Positions 1 through 12,452 of a stretch of 64,000 nucleotides of DNA are shown piece after piece. Source of the stretch: Trichopria drosophilae (taxonomy: Eukaryota > Arthropoda > Insecta > Hymenoptera > Diapriidae). A program made the translations under genes and the position numbers. How positions within the stretch are numbered: position 1 is the first letter of the stretch; every line of letters starts with the position of its first letter. The notes beneath the pieces were generated by a model. The model saw nothing but the letters and a program-made list of their open reading frames with translations, was not told the DNA's origin and made no database searches. The stretch is from NCBI GenBank assembly GCA_030407085.1, contig CM059587.1, positions 24,277,001 to 24,341,000 on the forward strand. The letters run 5' to 3'.

Positions 1-3000
1 GTATTTTACAAATGTCTCTAGATAATCCATGAATTGCTAATAAAACAGAGGTATAAATATGAAATAACATTCGCCTGCTCCGTGACTTGCAGAACCAGAA
101 GACGCAGTGGGACGGGCTTGCGCGAGGATTAAGGGCCTGTCGTAATAATACACATTTCCGTAATGAAACCGCTTGACGGCTACAACTTGGCTTGACGATC
201 TAAAAGGCTACATTGTTGTTCAGCAAGAAACGCATTATTTACAACAAAGAGTCATTTTAATACATTAAAATCGTTTTTTTTTTTCAAGTAAATAATAATA
301 GTTAAATATTTTCTCAAGTTCTGAAAATATTGAAACATTTATATTAAATAGTTAATTGCTACAGACTTAATTATTGTACTATGTAATATAATAAACTGCA
401 CAGTTAATTATTACATTACAGTATTCGTTGTGCTACTTTCCTCGGTTTTTACGGATCTTTCGTCTTATTCTTACCTTTTAACCAGTTGAGACATTTCATT
501 TGACATTTAATAAAGGAAGAAACACAGTCGAGTAACAAGTGAAGTACATGAAAAGTCTTCTGTCGAGGTCGCGCTTCCATTATATATCCGACATCATTAG
601 GAGTAGTCGCGTATACAAAGTATTATACACTTTGTGCTTACCAGGACGATGATACTCTAAAGGACTCCCGTTTCTGTTAAGAGAATATGCTTCTCCATTA
701 TTTTAGAATCAGCTTCTACCAACGCTTCAATTTTAATATATCTCAAGTGTTATAATACATTTTTGCGATGCAATTATCCAGATAATTACCATTTATGGTC
801 AATAAAGAGTAATCTTCTAAATATAAGAAATAACCTTCCGATATGACTGTTTTTTTTAACTCAGCATTTATGTTTAGATTTAAAACATTCACTTCTTCAA
901 ACAGCTATCAGGCCTAATAAATACAGGCCTCAAACCGCTTTGTGGTTCGATGGTAGGGTAGGACATTTCAATAAAAAAAAATAAATAAAATATGACTGAA
1001 TAACATTTTTTTAAATTTGCGCTTTGAATATTTCGAATATTCGGAAATAAGAGATTTTTATTTAGTTCCGAAAATTCTCGATCAATTCTCAATTAATTTC
1101 CTTTGCATTTTTTAGGATACCGACTGTAGTAATTAAAATTGTCCTTGCAGAGCCCCAATTTTGAAAAATCGATTCAGTCATTTTTTATTTTGGATTTTTA
1201 GTGAAATTTTCTACTTTATCCGTCAGGCACTTCAGAACCCCCTTAAGGCAACTTCTTTTTTAAGTAAACGAAATTGCTAACCTTTTCAGCATTGAGATGG
1301 AGAACAAAAAAGTCTTTTAATAGAATATTTTATAAGATTTATTACATATTTACAGTATGCCAAACCGAATACGATAAACAAATTTCCCGCGCAGTTTAGT
1401 CGACATCTTAAATAATTACGCTATACATGCATGATTTCTTTTAGTTTTCTTATTTCATTGAAGTATAAATCTGTCAAAGATATTGTTGTATAAAAAAGGT
1501 AGATCGATAAATCAGATTAGTTTTTAATAAAAGGAAGGAGTAGAGGTCTAAGCACTTCAGCGTTTAAAGCATTACGTCAATTCCAGGAAATCATTTTTTT
1601 CACGAGTTCAATAATAATGCATAATTTTTGCCTGCCTTAATTATAACATATATTTTAATGAGTAAATAATGCAACCAACGCAGCTTCAACTAAAAATGTA
1701 ATTGTGGTTTTGGGTGTGTGTCTCGTATCTTGTTAAGTTTATTGTTCATTATAGGTACCAATGTTGCACAATGTTTTTTTATTTAGAAAAGTAAATTGAA
1801 TTTTTTTGATACTATAATTATTTTTGATCATTTCCTAATAAATATGAATAGAGATTTTTAATACTATGATTCGGAAATCGCGTACTTATAGGTAGTAAAA
1901 CAGCCCTTAAGATGCGCAACGGATCATTCATCGGTACGAATGTCAACTTCCAAATCTTCCATAACAAAATCCACCACGATTTAGGAATGTGGCGAACCTA
2001 TTGGAGTATCGTAAAATTGTTTATAAAAAGAGCTATTAAATTGAAAATGGTATTATTGGTGTTAAATTATATCGCTTCCAATAGATCCTATAAATGTATT
2101 GAAGTTTGAGAACGTATTTGAAAGGATCTTTTTTCTAAAGCTAATTTTAATCATTTCAAAGGAATGTTGCAAATAATGCGGTGACAAATGTCTAATGATA
2201 TCAAAGTGTGGTTTTTAGGTATAATAACATTGTTAGCTTTATAAAATAAATCTATGCTATTGTTAATATGTAATGATCGCTTTTAAGTAGTGTTATATAG
2301 TAAACCGGCAATTATTAATTTAGCTGAATAAACAGTAGGAGCGCTAATGGATGAAATGATTGATTTTAGTGGAACGCCTTTTTTATGGTATTTTCTATTT
2401 TATCTTCGGTAGCCTATAGGCTTTGGGAAGAATGGTATTGCTCACTGAGAGTTCAAACATATTTAGTTCTGTTGTAAACAATTCATCGTTGTTCTACTAA
2501 TGGCTAATGAAAATTGCCTTTGACCTCTGCAATTACTAATATGTCAGAATTGTTTTTTTAAAAAAATGTTGGTGAATTGTAATTTCATAAAAAAAGTATG
2601 ACCAATTCGTATGTATTTTTTTATGAATTGGCAAAATGGTTAATATTATCAATTATTATATTTTTTATTGTATGCATATTATTTAGTTGCTTAGAAACAG
2701 AAGAATTTTCAAAATTTGTTTATCATGCCAATAACCACTAACCATCTTGTTCCCTAATTTTGTTTATAGTCAAAACATCAGTCACTACACTGTCACATAT
2801 CCCATGAGTAGTCTGACATACCTATACTCTGCCAGCTTAAAATATCTTACCGGACCGACTGAAGATTTTTAGTTCTGATTGATATATATCACTGTTCATA
2901 GATAATTATGTACTCATAATAAGTAATCGCCTCTGGTCGCAAAATGTTGGAAAACTGAGAGTAACACCAAGACAATTTCAAATTTCAATGTAGTTGTAGG

Positions 3001-4110
3001 CGGATATCATTTTTGTCTTTTTTGATGTATATGTTACGTACAATGCAATTTCTACTTTTTTCTTATTACTGATAATATTTTTATAAATAACTATAAATAA
3101 AATATGCATTAGTGTTAATTCCCCTTTTCTGAAATTAGAAAAAGCATAAGATGTCTTACAGTTACATCGCAGAATGAGATCGTACAGATAAATCGAGGCT
3201 CAATATTTCTGTGCATTAGCTTCAGTCTTTTCTTATATATTGAGAAAGCCGAAATATCAGAGTAAGTGGGCGTGCAGCTTCAGACTTCATAAAGGGTAGC
3301 TGAAAAATGTTCCTCGTTTTTCAATAATATAAGAGTAGTAGTGTAATTTGAAATGCATTTTCGATTCCCGTATATGATATCATTCTTTGAAGAACACAGC
3401 TGTCAAATCAGTTGCAAGCAATTGCTTTTGCTCGGGTCTCATACTCAAGGAACAGCTTCGAAGCGACGTGACCTCTGTGAGAGGTGGCAACTACAAAAAT
3501 ATGAAACTTGTTGACACGACGATCCCACGGGACTGAAATGCGATTATGTAGCCAAATGAGATTGTGGCATATGCATGAAGGAGACCATTCCTCCACCCCC
3601 GCCTTCCTCGTACTCTTCACTCGTCCCACAGCTGATCCCAACCTTATACTCCTTTCGTGACTCGCTGCTGCATTTCTCTGCGGCCTTCTGTTCAGTTTCA
3701 GGCTAGATAAGGACACCATTGAAATATGACAACTTAAATGAATAGGACTTATAAGTTTGTAGATGGTTGTACGTATTTCCACAAAAAATTCAACGGTTAA
3801 AAAGATTAAGTAAAATAACTACTTTCGTCAATTGGTCACAATGATATTCAAGAATAACTAAACACTTCTCTAAGGTAGCGAAAAATAATCCAAATGTGCA
3901 ACAATGTAATATCCGAAGATGAAAAATTACGAAATACAAATTATACAATGTTGGTGCGATACTGATTGTGCACTTATCAATTTGGTAGCGCGGAACCCCT
4001 CAGTGTAAATGTCTCGAGTATCATGCCTAACTGGGGTATTTGCTCACACCCCCCAGCATCTTCGATTTATACATAGGCTCGCCATTTTGAACGCCGAAAA
4101 TTTATTTATG
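1..4110. other. AT-rich DNA without recognised genes
   Basis: I see no open frame with a recognisable family motif, no RNA gene and no clear repeat on either strand. The longest frame is 124 codons on the minus strand at 3408-3782. It lies in a stretch of more balanced base composition and has no domain signature, so I treat it as chance. That stretch (about 3410-3720) could be conserved non-coding DNA, which only a cross-species comparison would show. Confidence 0.5.
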
Positions 4111-4111
4111 T

Positions 4112-4225
4112 ATGTCTTTTCGGTGCGTAAAGCAAACTCGTGCGTAAACAATATTTCGGCACACGTGTGTATGTGTAAAGTTCTATACGCGTACGCAGTT
4201 GTATTGAAAAGTAATATTTTGTTTT
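4112..4225 (+). repeat. GTGCGTAAAG-family dispersed repeat, copy A
   Basis: This segment matches the reverse complement of part of 8,490-8,680. Shared blocks include CGGTGCGTAAAG, CTCGTGCGTAAA, the run AATATTTCGGCACACGTGTG and ATGTGTAAAGTTCT. Copy A is shorter than copy B because it has fewer internal GTGCGTAAA units. A related short hairpin, TGCGTGAAGT paired with ACTTCACGC, lies at about 4521-4551. It has no coding potential. I infer a non-autonomous mobile element or dispersed satellite-like repeat, with no transposase affiliation. Confidence 0.7.
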
Positions 4226-5880
4226 GGTATTCAGCGACCTCGAAAACCACCGAGGAACTTTTTCAAAGTGAGTTTGGTCGCTTTTCTGTCTGCCACATTG
4301 TATTTGCCATTTTGAATTGTACAAAACTGATATCAGATTCGTATTCAACGATCCCATAAATGCGTAAATCATAAGTTTCCCCGTATATTCTTGCACAGAA
4401 TTATTTTTTTCGCACTTTTTTTGTTGTCAAGAAATTATTAGGTTTTTGTAAATAATGGTTATTTTGTTTACATTGTACAAACTAATTATAATCTATAATA
4501 TTTTATGCGCAGATTTGCCATGCGTGAAGTACAGTAAGTAAACTTCACGCGCTAAATTTTACAACTTCTCGCATTCAAAATATGTGCATAAAATATCGTT
4601 GCATAATATACTATTTATTACACTTATTGCACAATATACTATTACGATATGCCAAATCTTGCACGATTATATTTAGTTGTATATACTTATTATTTAAAAG
4701 TATGTGGTATACATAACATTCGATTTAACGGGGTTCCAAAGAATTCAATCGGTGAAATTATTTCCATTAAAAAATCTGTCTAGAAAATCATAAGGGTACA
4801 ATGACGAGTCATTTGCACATCTAGGCATAAATGTAATATTGGAAATTATTTATAAAAATATTTCTGTACCTCAAGATTATATCTTAAAGCTTTACTAGTT
4901 TAACGATAATTCCGTACAGTTTACACGTTGTTGTTTAAAATAATCGTAATATATAACTAAAAAATTCGTTATTAAATGTTCGAAAATTACAAAAATTTTG
5001 CATTATTTAAAAATGTATAAATACATATTCTATATTTTGTTCGATGTTACCCTTATTTTTATTAATTAGTGATGCGCATGATTGCTTACTTTGAATTTAT
5101 TTGATACGGGAAAATGTCACAATTTTAATCAGAAAGTTTGTCGCTGCGGGCGACCAATGTATTTCACATGATACGGGTTGAAGCGTAGCAAATGTTTTTG
5201 AAACACTGAAAGATTTTTAAATAAAATAAAATATAAATAAATCATATACATATTCATCTCTCAATTTACATTTTCGAAATAAGAGATTCTTAAATTGATT
5301 TTTCATGTAAGAAGTCGAATACAGGACGTTATTCTTTTGCGGCGTCATTATATGTTTTCAAACAATTATGTGCACGGAAAAAATCTTAATTAAAAAGTGT
5401 GTATAGATAGTCCTTATACTGGATCAGCCTATTCTTCCATTCACCATTATGTCACGCGTTTTTTCATTACATAATGTCTTGTTACAATTTTAGATAAAAA
5501 TCGCACGACTTTTAAAGTGAATGTCGAGATAAAAGGAAAATGTAATTTTTGTGATGTTATAAACTTTTATATCAACAAAGTTTAATTGTAAATTGTAACT
5601 TCAAAAACTACGCATGTTTATGGCTGGCAATATACAAAATCCATATTCAATGTACCAGACTCGAAACCATAATTGATACATTTTATAAAATATACATACA
5701 TCTATATTATAGTAATAATAGATATAGATATGATCAATGCATTCGCAATGTCGATATTCAGCTCATTCAATAAATAAAGTTTCTGAGGGAAATTTCTGAG
5801 AACATTCTGATTACATCTTTATGTGTAGAATATAGCGTTTCTTCATTAAATATATTAACTTTTTCGTAGTTCGATTTAAC
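4226..5880. other. AT-rich DNA without recognised features
   Basis: I see no gene, RNA gene or repeat beyond the small hairpin at about 4521-4551. Short open frames here carry no motifs and many overlap on both strands, as expected of AT-rich non-coding DNA. Confidence 0.5.
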
Positions 5881-6650
5881 TTCTTAAACCGACGACGTCT
5901 AGGGTTCCCTGTATACGGCTTCGTATCATTGCACGCCGTAACGTGTTCCGAATGGTTATAACGTCGGTTTTCGTTGTATTTCTCACAGAAAATAAATGTT
6001 GATACACGTGTCCGTGAAATGCCTACTTTACCCACTATACCGGCCCTCGGACGCATAATCTGCAATCGGTCCGCGAAATGCAGCTTTATTTCCGGGGACC
6101 GAAAAGTACTATTTCTCCCGACCGCGTCGGAATGTCCGTATTCCATACCTGAAACGCGGGACCAAAGTTGCCGATACCGCCCGGGCGCCAGTGCGCGTGC
6201 GCATTCGATCTCATTACTGCCTAGGGAGGGAAAGTGTCGCCAGCTGGAGTAATGGATGGGGTCGGGAGAAAAATAGCCTATGCCACACGGGAGGCAAGCG
6301 CGCGCACCTTGCAGGAGGGCTGCGCTCGAGTCGCTCGGGCAGTAAACCTCCCGCTCAGGAATCGCGCGCTTTCCTCCCTTGAAGCATAATATACTAATTA
6401 AGTCCTCTCTGGAACAATACATTACTCAACGAGGGAGGTAAAATAAAGAATGTCTCAGACTGCGAGTAATTTTTATAAAAAAAGAGTGAAAAACATCAAA
6501 ACAGAAAAAAGTGAGAAACATGCAGTCTGAGACATTCTTTTCTACTTCCCGCGGGAAATATACGAGTTTTCTTTATGGTCGGGAGGACAAGCGGCATCCT
6601 TCCTCCCGCTTGCGTTGCTGTTTTCCTCCCGGTGTGAAGAAAAATATTTA
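5880..6650. promoter_or_regulatory. GC/CpG-richer island, possible regulatory DNA
   Basis: Base composition rises clearly over the flanks, with many CpG dinucleotides (for example CGCGCGCAC near 6298-6306) and repeated CCTCCC/GGGAGG words. A 203-codon minus-strand frame (5811-6422) crosses it. Its translation has no recognisable domain, and overlapping plus-strand frames are also open, so I read it as a by-product of composition. A promoter-proximal or conserved non-coding island is possible. It could equally be an old GC-rich mobile element. Confidence 0.25.
6445..6540. repeat. Perfect 19-bp inverted repeat with 58-nt spacer
   Basis: AAAGAATGTCTCAGACTGC at 6445-6463 is exactly reverse-complementary to 6522-6540. 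Outside the arms the pairing continues imperfectly (GGGAGGTAAAA against a CTACTTCCC-type sequence), giving a long imperfect hairpin at the edge of the GC-richer island. It could be a small foldback element or a structured transcript. No direct target duplication is obvious. Confidence 0.75.
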
Positions 6651-8489
6651 TTTCTATGTAAAAAATGATCCGCTTTTATGAAGCAAAAATAAAATAAGAA
6701 AAAATTATTTATTTGGCTAGTTTTGTTAATGTCTCAAATTTTCGTCCTGTTGCCTTATCAAAAAGTTTAAACAAGTTTTTAAAAATCGACGATTGATTGC
6801 ATACTCTTTCGAGAAAAAGATTCGCTGCAACTTTCTCCGACCGATTTTTAAACATTTCTGAAGCTAACGCAAAAGAATGCACCTTAATTAAAAAAAAATT
6901 AAATTAGTTTATACATTTTATGAATAATTTTAATGATTGGTAAAAATTCATTCGGTGAAGTTGTAAATAAACTTTTTCACGACAAAATAAACTATGACTC
7001 GATAAAAAAACATTCATATTTAACATTTTTACGAGATAGCAGGAATTTGCGTCATTAGAAAAAGTTGATAAAAATTATTTTTTAACGTTTCAATTGTTAG
7101 AATATAATAATCCTTTCTTTTTTTTAACAATATGATTCATAATAAAAACTAAATTATTGAAAGAAAGTATTTTTCCACACTATATCCGCAGTTATGATAT
7201 CCCTATGAACAACTAACTTAAAGGGAAAAAATGAGGAACCCTTTCTTTCCCACCTTACAGAATCTCTGATCAGTTTCCCTATTCTGAAGAATAGGGAAAT
7301 CCTTTACATGTGGATTAAATTAAATTAAAAATTAAATAACTGTAAAAACTAATATTTGATCATATTTTTACAGAATGTTGTTTATAATTCTGCAAAAAAC
7401 AATGGATAAATGATACCCGTATATAAATAATTAAAAAGCGATGTGTAATTGGCATCTAAAGTTGGAAAGTGTTATTTGAATGTTGATTTCGTTTTTATTT
7501 AAATACGTTTATTTAACGTATAAAAGAAATACTCTGAAATACCAGATATTAGGATTTATTCTGCTACAACAAGCAAGTTAATATGCTCGTTTTATTTTCG
7601 TAATAACTTTTGGCCAGGAACACTGTCAATTTCATCGCATTATGGTAAAACACTATACGTTTTCAAAACCGTGTAATAAAGAAACAGGTTGATTTTCCCT
7701 CGCCGTGTGCGAATTGAAAGGCGGAGTCGCGTCGTTTCGGTTATCGTGTTTGCAAGTCCAATTTCATAAAGGCGACCCTCCAATTTTTCGAAACAGACCC
7801 GCATACCTCTTTTCCCGCCTTCTTAATACGATATTGCACCGAACGAGATAGCGAATACATTTCCTGCCGCGAATTTGAATACTGAATAAAACATTAGAAT
7901 TAAATGGTCTGCGTCGGTACCTGCATCGACTTATGACGTTTATACCACCCAACGGCTCAATTCGCGTCCACGTCGCTGGCAGCTATTCGCGAGTAAGACG
8001 AGATGGGCAATGAGCCTTGACAATACACCGAGGAGTCATTAAATGGGACAGCCACGAATCACAACGACTCCGACGTCGTCAACGGGTACCGAAAGCTGGC
8101 CTCTAGGTGCCGACTCGAATGGTCCACTCGACCATACTCGGATCTACGTCAGTTTCACTACAACATAACAAGCATTTACGATCTCCCAAGTACAATTACA
8201 CTACTATGTTTATCCGGTTACATCTACTTAGGAATTTCTTGTTACTCTACTGAACGTGGATGCTGTACTATAAACCCATCAAAAACGTTGCAATTTATTA
8301 AATATATTGAATATATTTTTAATCCACTTTGTAAATATAATAAAAATACCCCAATAGAAGCTGTAACGTATTCTGTGCTACACAAATTTTTTACAAAAAT
8401 GTACAGCCCAACTGCACCAGCCCAACGGGCCTATTAAGAGGTCTGGTGAGCTGTTGTAATATAATCTTGTATTGTACGCAACGATAAAA
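6651..8489. other. AT-rich DNA with a small hairpin and a balanced-composition island
   Basis: No gene is recognised. A perfect 12-bp palindrome with a two-base loop (TTTCCCTATTCT, 7274-7285, paired with 7288-7299) lies in otherwise plain sequence. At about 7680-8170 the composition becomes balanced and non-repetitive, with CpG-containing words, which is the look of conserved regulatory DNA in insect genomes. This is only suggestive without an alignment. Confidence 0.4.
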
Positions 8490-8785
8490 TAGTACTTTTC
8501 GATACAAGTGCGTATGTGTAAAGAACTTTACACATACACACGTGTGCCGAAATATTGTTTACGTACGGCTTTTCCGTGCGTAAAGTATAATCGAGTGCGT
8601 AAAGTTTACTTTACGCACGAATTTACTTTACGCACGAGTTTACTTTACGCACCGAAAAGACGTACATAATAGTAGTTTTTGATACTCGAGTGTCAACATT
8701 TGACTTTACGCACCGCATTTTAACATGCGGTTAGATAGAACCGGTGCGTAAAGTCGAATATCCGAGTATCGAACACTGTCTTTAT
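8490..8785. repeat. GTGCGTAAAG-family dispersed repeat, copy B
   Basis: Seven occurrences of GTGCGTAAAG or its complement lie between 8574 and 8755, including a near-tandem run of CTTTACGCAC units spaced by about 18 bases (8609-8653). All seven have G after GTGCGTAAA. A perfect 14-bp stem (GACTTTACGCACCG, 8702-8715, with 8742-8755) encloses a 26-nt loop containing AACATGCGGTTAGATAG. The left part matches copy A (4112-4225) in reverse orientation, and the hairpin part matches copy C (12453-12775). Confidence 0.8.
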
Positions 8786-9215
8786 TTTTATAGTATATAT
8801 ATAGAAAATTTATGCGTCTTTTTCAGGTGAGTAAAATTACGGCTTCGCTTATACATTAAACCATCAAATAGATAAATAACGTGTTGTAGTTAACGTTTTT
8901 TACTTGTGGAATATCACTATAGTAACCGTCACGATGAAAATATAGTAAGTCGTAATTTTAATAGTTGATTTATTCAACACATATATAACAATTCCAAAAT
9001 TATTAATTTTATTTAATGAAATTGCCCGATATCGGAATGTTTCAGAGAAGCCATATAATAGCGTTTAAATTTACGAAATACGTATAACGTGAATACTGAT
9101 CAACTCAAATTGATAATATTACTGCTCGACTATTTTCAAATTATTTCTGGAAATCAGATATCACTGTATTTATCGATTTTAATTTCGATATAAAAGAAAC
9201 GAAAAGAGAATATCA
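8786..9215. other. AT-rich DNA, nothing recognised
   Basis: I see no gene, RNA or repeat in this stretch. Confidence 0.5.
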
Positions 9216-9310
9216 TTAACCCTTTCGCTGAGGACTACGTGTGTACACGTAGTAGACTAGGCGTGCTCCCAGGGCGGACCACGTGTATACACGTAGTTAT
9301 GAAAGACTGA
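9216..9310 (+). mobile_element. Possible terminus of a TTAA-type (piggyBac-like) element
   Basis: The sequence TTAACCCTTTCGCTGAGGAC starts at 9216. TTAA followed by CCCTTT is the usual look of piggyBac-like ends (TTAA target duplication plus CCC). Just inside are two near-copies of a nearly palindromic block, GGACYACGTGTRTACACGTAGT (about 9232 and 9275). I could not find a matching right end ending in GGGTTAA within the next few kilobases, so this is at best a solo or truncated end. Confidence 0.35.
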
Positions 9311-10384
9311 ATAAACAGAGAAAAAACAAACATATAAATATACAAGCGTTGTTTTATTGGGTATTTTAAATCGCTGGATCCAAATTTTATGTCAAATTCC
9401 GAAAATTATAAACGTAAAATCCAATATGGCCGCTCACAATCGGACAATTTTTAAGCATTGTTCATCATGTACGTAATTATAAATGAATGTATAAATAGAG
9501 AATAAAGAAACAGACCAGAGTTCGGTTTTACTTGTTGAATCGCTGAATCTGAATTTGATGAAAAAATTGTTAAAACTTTAAACAGAAATTCTAATATGGC
9601 AAAATTTCCCTTCGTTACACATTTTAAAGTTGTTTTTTTTTGTAAACAGATTTCTAATATCAATCCTTACCAGGTTTTGACTAATACCACGTATGGATAG
9701 TTCCTATTTCTTCTAGGTTACTAACGAATCTTTTCCTCCTCATTTTTAGTAATACATCTTGTTCTTTGAAAATTAGCTACAACTATAGGAAGCTGCTTTT
9801 CTCATAAATTATTCAGAACGTACACGACCGATTTTCAGAGTACTACAAAATTTATGTCGTCATTCTGGTGAATTTGCGAAAAGTCGATTCCTTTTTAACT
9901 TTGAGGAAACTCAGTGTACATCGAAAATTCAACCTGAATAAGGTCAATATCGGGTTCATTTTCCTATTCAGTAATCCTCCTGCTGTTCGCATTCATAGAA
10001 CCCGTTGTCCTGGGCGTAAAGAAGGTTGCGCCAATTTTCTTTCCGTTCTCACAATGTATCAGTGAAATTGAGGAACGTATAGACAGGATGTACTTAGGCG
10101 GAGAATCGTGTACCCAAATACTACATACCAGTAGAGCTTGAATAATATATCGGGCTTGTCGAGGTCGAGCGTTCGCATTGGTGACCTATGCCAGGAGTGT
10201 ATAGTGACCCAGTTCTTGAAATACTTTCACAGCTCTAAAATTGTTTTTGCTCAATGAAATCCTACAGAGAGAAGATAATTACGAACTTTTAAGTAATGTT
10301 CTCCAGACGAGAATAAGAATTATGTTTTAAAACGTTTTTTATGATGTCTGATACTTCGTTATTCGGATCGGGTAATGTTTGAGG
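9311..10384. other. AT-rich DNA, nothing recognised
   Basis: Short open frames only, none with a motif. No RNA gene or repeat was seen. Confidence 0.5.
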
Positions 10385-10596
10385 ACTACACTCTACATTT
10401 CTTAAAGTGAAAGTTGAGCCCCTTTCCGATAAAAGTGACTTTTTTACTATTTTTAAAGTGGAAATGTCATTTCACTAATAGTGGATGGAAATATGCCACT
10501 CTAATAAAGTGAAATTTCCACTTTAGAAATAGTGAAAAACTCTCCTTTAGCAGACAGTGGCTCAACTCTCACATTAAGAAATTTAAAGTACAGACT
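10385..10596. mobile_element. Small foldback/MITE-like element
   Basis: The two halves are imperfect reverse complements. The left half reads TTTCTTAAAGTGAAAGTTGA (10399 on) and TTTTTAAAGTGGAAATGTCA. The right half, read in reverse, gives TTTCTTAATGTGAGAGTTGA and TTTCTAAAGTGGAAATTTCA. The whole 210 bp can fold into one hairpin. There is no open frame. This is typical of a decayed miniature inverted-repeat transposable element. The superfamily cannot be told, since the ends are too degraded to show a target duplication. Confidence 0.7.
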
Positions 10597-11590
10597 TCAT
10601 GAGATATATTACATAAAAATAATGCATGGAAACTATAAAACAACACGTAATTTGTTACCTAATGGTTACAATTACTGTCATTGTCATCAAAGTAGGTCCG
10701 CGTAGATGCAATACCCCTGCGTAAAACTGTAAATTAATATCATAGAAAAAAATGATCAGTCCAAGCGCAACGAGTTGAAAACGTTGCGATAACACTTCTT
10801 ACTAAGAGCTTATACTCTTCAGAACAAATTATGAATGAATAAAGAAACACACCTTAGTAGTGATGAAAAACAATAATATCTTCTTGATTACAGAGTGATG
10901 ATACAATTCTTGGCGGTTTGTTTGTATGTCAAGTACATTTACCAATGTCTCAGAGCCCAATATTTATCAAATGTTATTTTTCCAGGCAATTCAGCTTTAT
11001 CGGTATTAATCTTGCAACGACGCCTTTCGGGAACAAAAAACCAGAATCGGATATTCATATGTTACATTCCCGAGTCTACACTCTGTAACGCTCATGTGGT
11101 GCTTATGAAGCACTAATTTTTTAAGTCAGTCATTTATTTTCCGGTGGCGGAGATTGTTGACCAACATATATACGACTAGTTTGTTTTACTTTTTGTGACA
11201 CAGATAGATCACAGGGTTTAACATTTTCAAGAATCACAAAATATCTCTTTGTTCAAGACTACTGATAGTCTGGGTACAACTGCTGAAAATTCATTAAACG
11301 ACAACCACGGACAAGGCTGACTACCCACCGAGAAAGAATTATCGATTTTTTTCAAATTTCTTGACGCTCTTGTAATAAATCTAAGATAATTTAAGGAGAG
11401 CGCAAAAAAAACTTAATCTCTTTATGTAGTACAGGAATATTTAAGAGAAATGACGAAATCACTATGATGCAAACAGCATTTCCGCCATTTGCGATGTCAT
11501 AATTTAAATCCAAAATTCCGGATACTTTCTATCTTAATGAACCTCATTTGTCTAACTCACTATCACATATAAATAGATTTCAAACCATTT
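10597..11590. other. AT-rich DNA, nothing recognised
   Basis: I see no gene, RNA gene or repeat. Confidence 0.5.
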
Positions 11591-11599
11591 GTGTAACAA

Positions 11600-12060
11600 T
11601 GTGTGTGTTGATGAATGAGCGGATGAGCAGTTGCGAAACGGGAGTTATTAAGAAACTAGCTAGTCAGACAAGTTAACAGATCGCGTAATCCACGAGAAGC
11701 GGCCCTTGGAATCCGTATTTAACACTCAACTGGCAGGCCTTTTCAATTATTAGCGAAGGATTGTCTGGGACAAGATTATGACATTCACCGACCGGCTCTT
11801 TAATTAAGCGATTCGAGATCTATCGATTACGCGGTCACCTCTTCGTTATTTATAATGTTATTAGATCATTGTCGAATGACGCATGAGGGACTAACACATA
11901 AGCAGTTTATACCCGCGAGGATTGCTGGTTCAGGTTCTATTTGTTCCGCTTGTCAGCCCATGACGTATATACCATCCACTCCGACGTCGTCCGCTCTTTC
12001 TCTTTCTCTATATATGTTTTACCGATAGGTATATATATTAGTATTCGCGCGCACATGGAC
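11600..12060. promoter_or_regulatory. Balanced-composition island, possible conserved regulatory DNA
   Basis: About 450 bp of non-repetitive, balanced sequence sits between AT-rich flanks. It contains CpG-bearing words and a TTTAATTAAGCGATT block (about 11800) that would suit homeodomain-type binding. It has no open frame of note. Classification as regulatory DNA is a guess from texture alone. Confidence 0.2.
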
Positions 12061-12452
12061 CTGTATCTCCTGTGTAAATAGATTTATTCGACATTTTAGT
12101 GTCTTTCGATTTGTCCAAGAGATTAACTATGCTCCCGTTTCTTATGTTCAGAATTCCGCAAGTTCCACACTAATGGTCCTCGAATCTCTAATTCTTCTTT
12201 CTGTTATAATCCATTATGGTGTGCATACTCTCAATAATTTAAAATTAATTTTCAGACATTTTCGGATATTTGTTATATGTTTATGTTTTCATTTTTTGAA
12301 ATTTACTATTTTTTCAGTTAACGGTTCAAAGACTTTGAAAATTGTCGTCCCATTACAATTTATTAGCTATTATAATCTCCTTTTATTAATTATGCCATAG
12401 AAGCCACATCTTGAAGTTCCACTTTTCAAGAGCACAGCTATGGAAGTGAATA
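12061..12452. other. AT-rich DNA, nothing recognised
   Basis: A 75-codon hydrophobic frame (12173-12400, plus) is consistent with T-rich non-coding sequence and shows no motif. Confidence 0.45.

Noticed and set aside
3408..4396. Overlapping frames of 68-124 codons on both strands
   Set aside because: They have no motifs. The 4044-4396 frames fall in the GTGCGTAAAG repeat and adjacent sequence.
5811..6422. 203-codon minus-strand open frame
   Set aside because: No domain or motif. It lies in a GC-richer, CpG-rich island where long chance frames are expected, and plus-strand frames overlap it.
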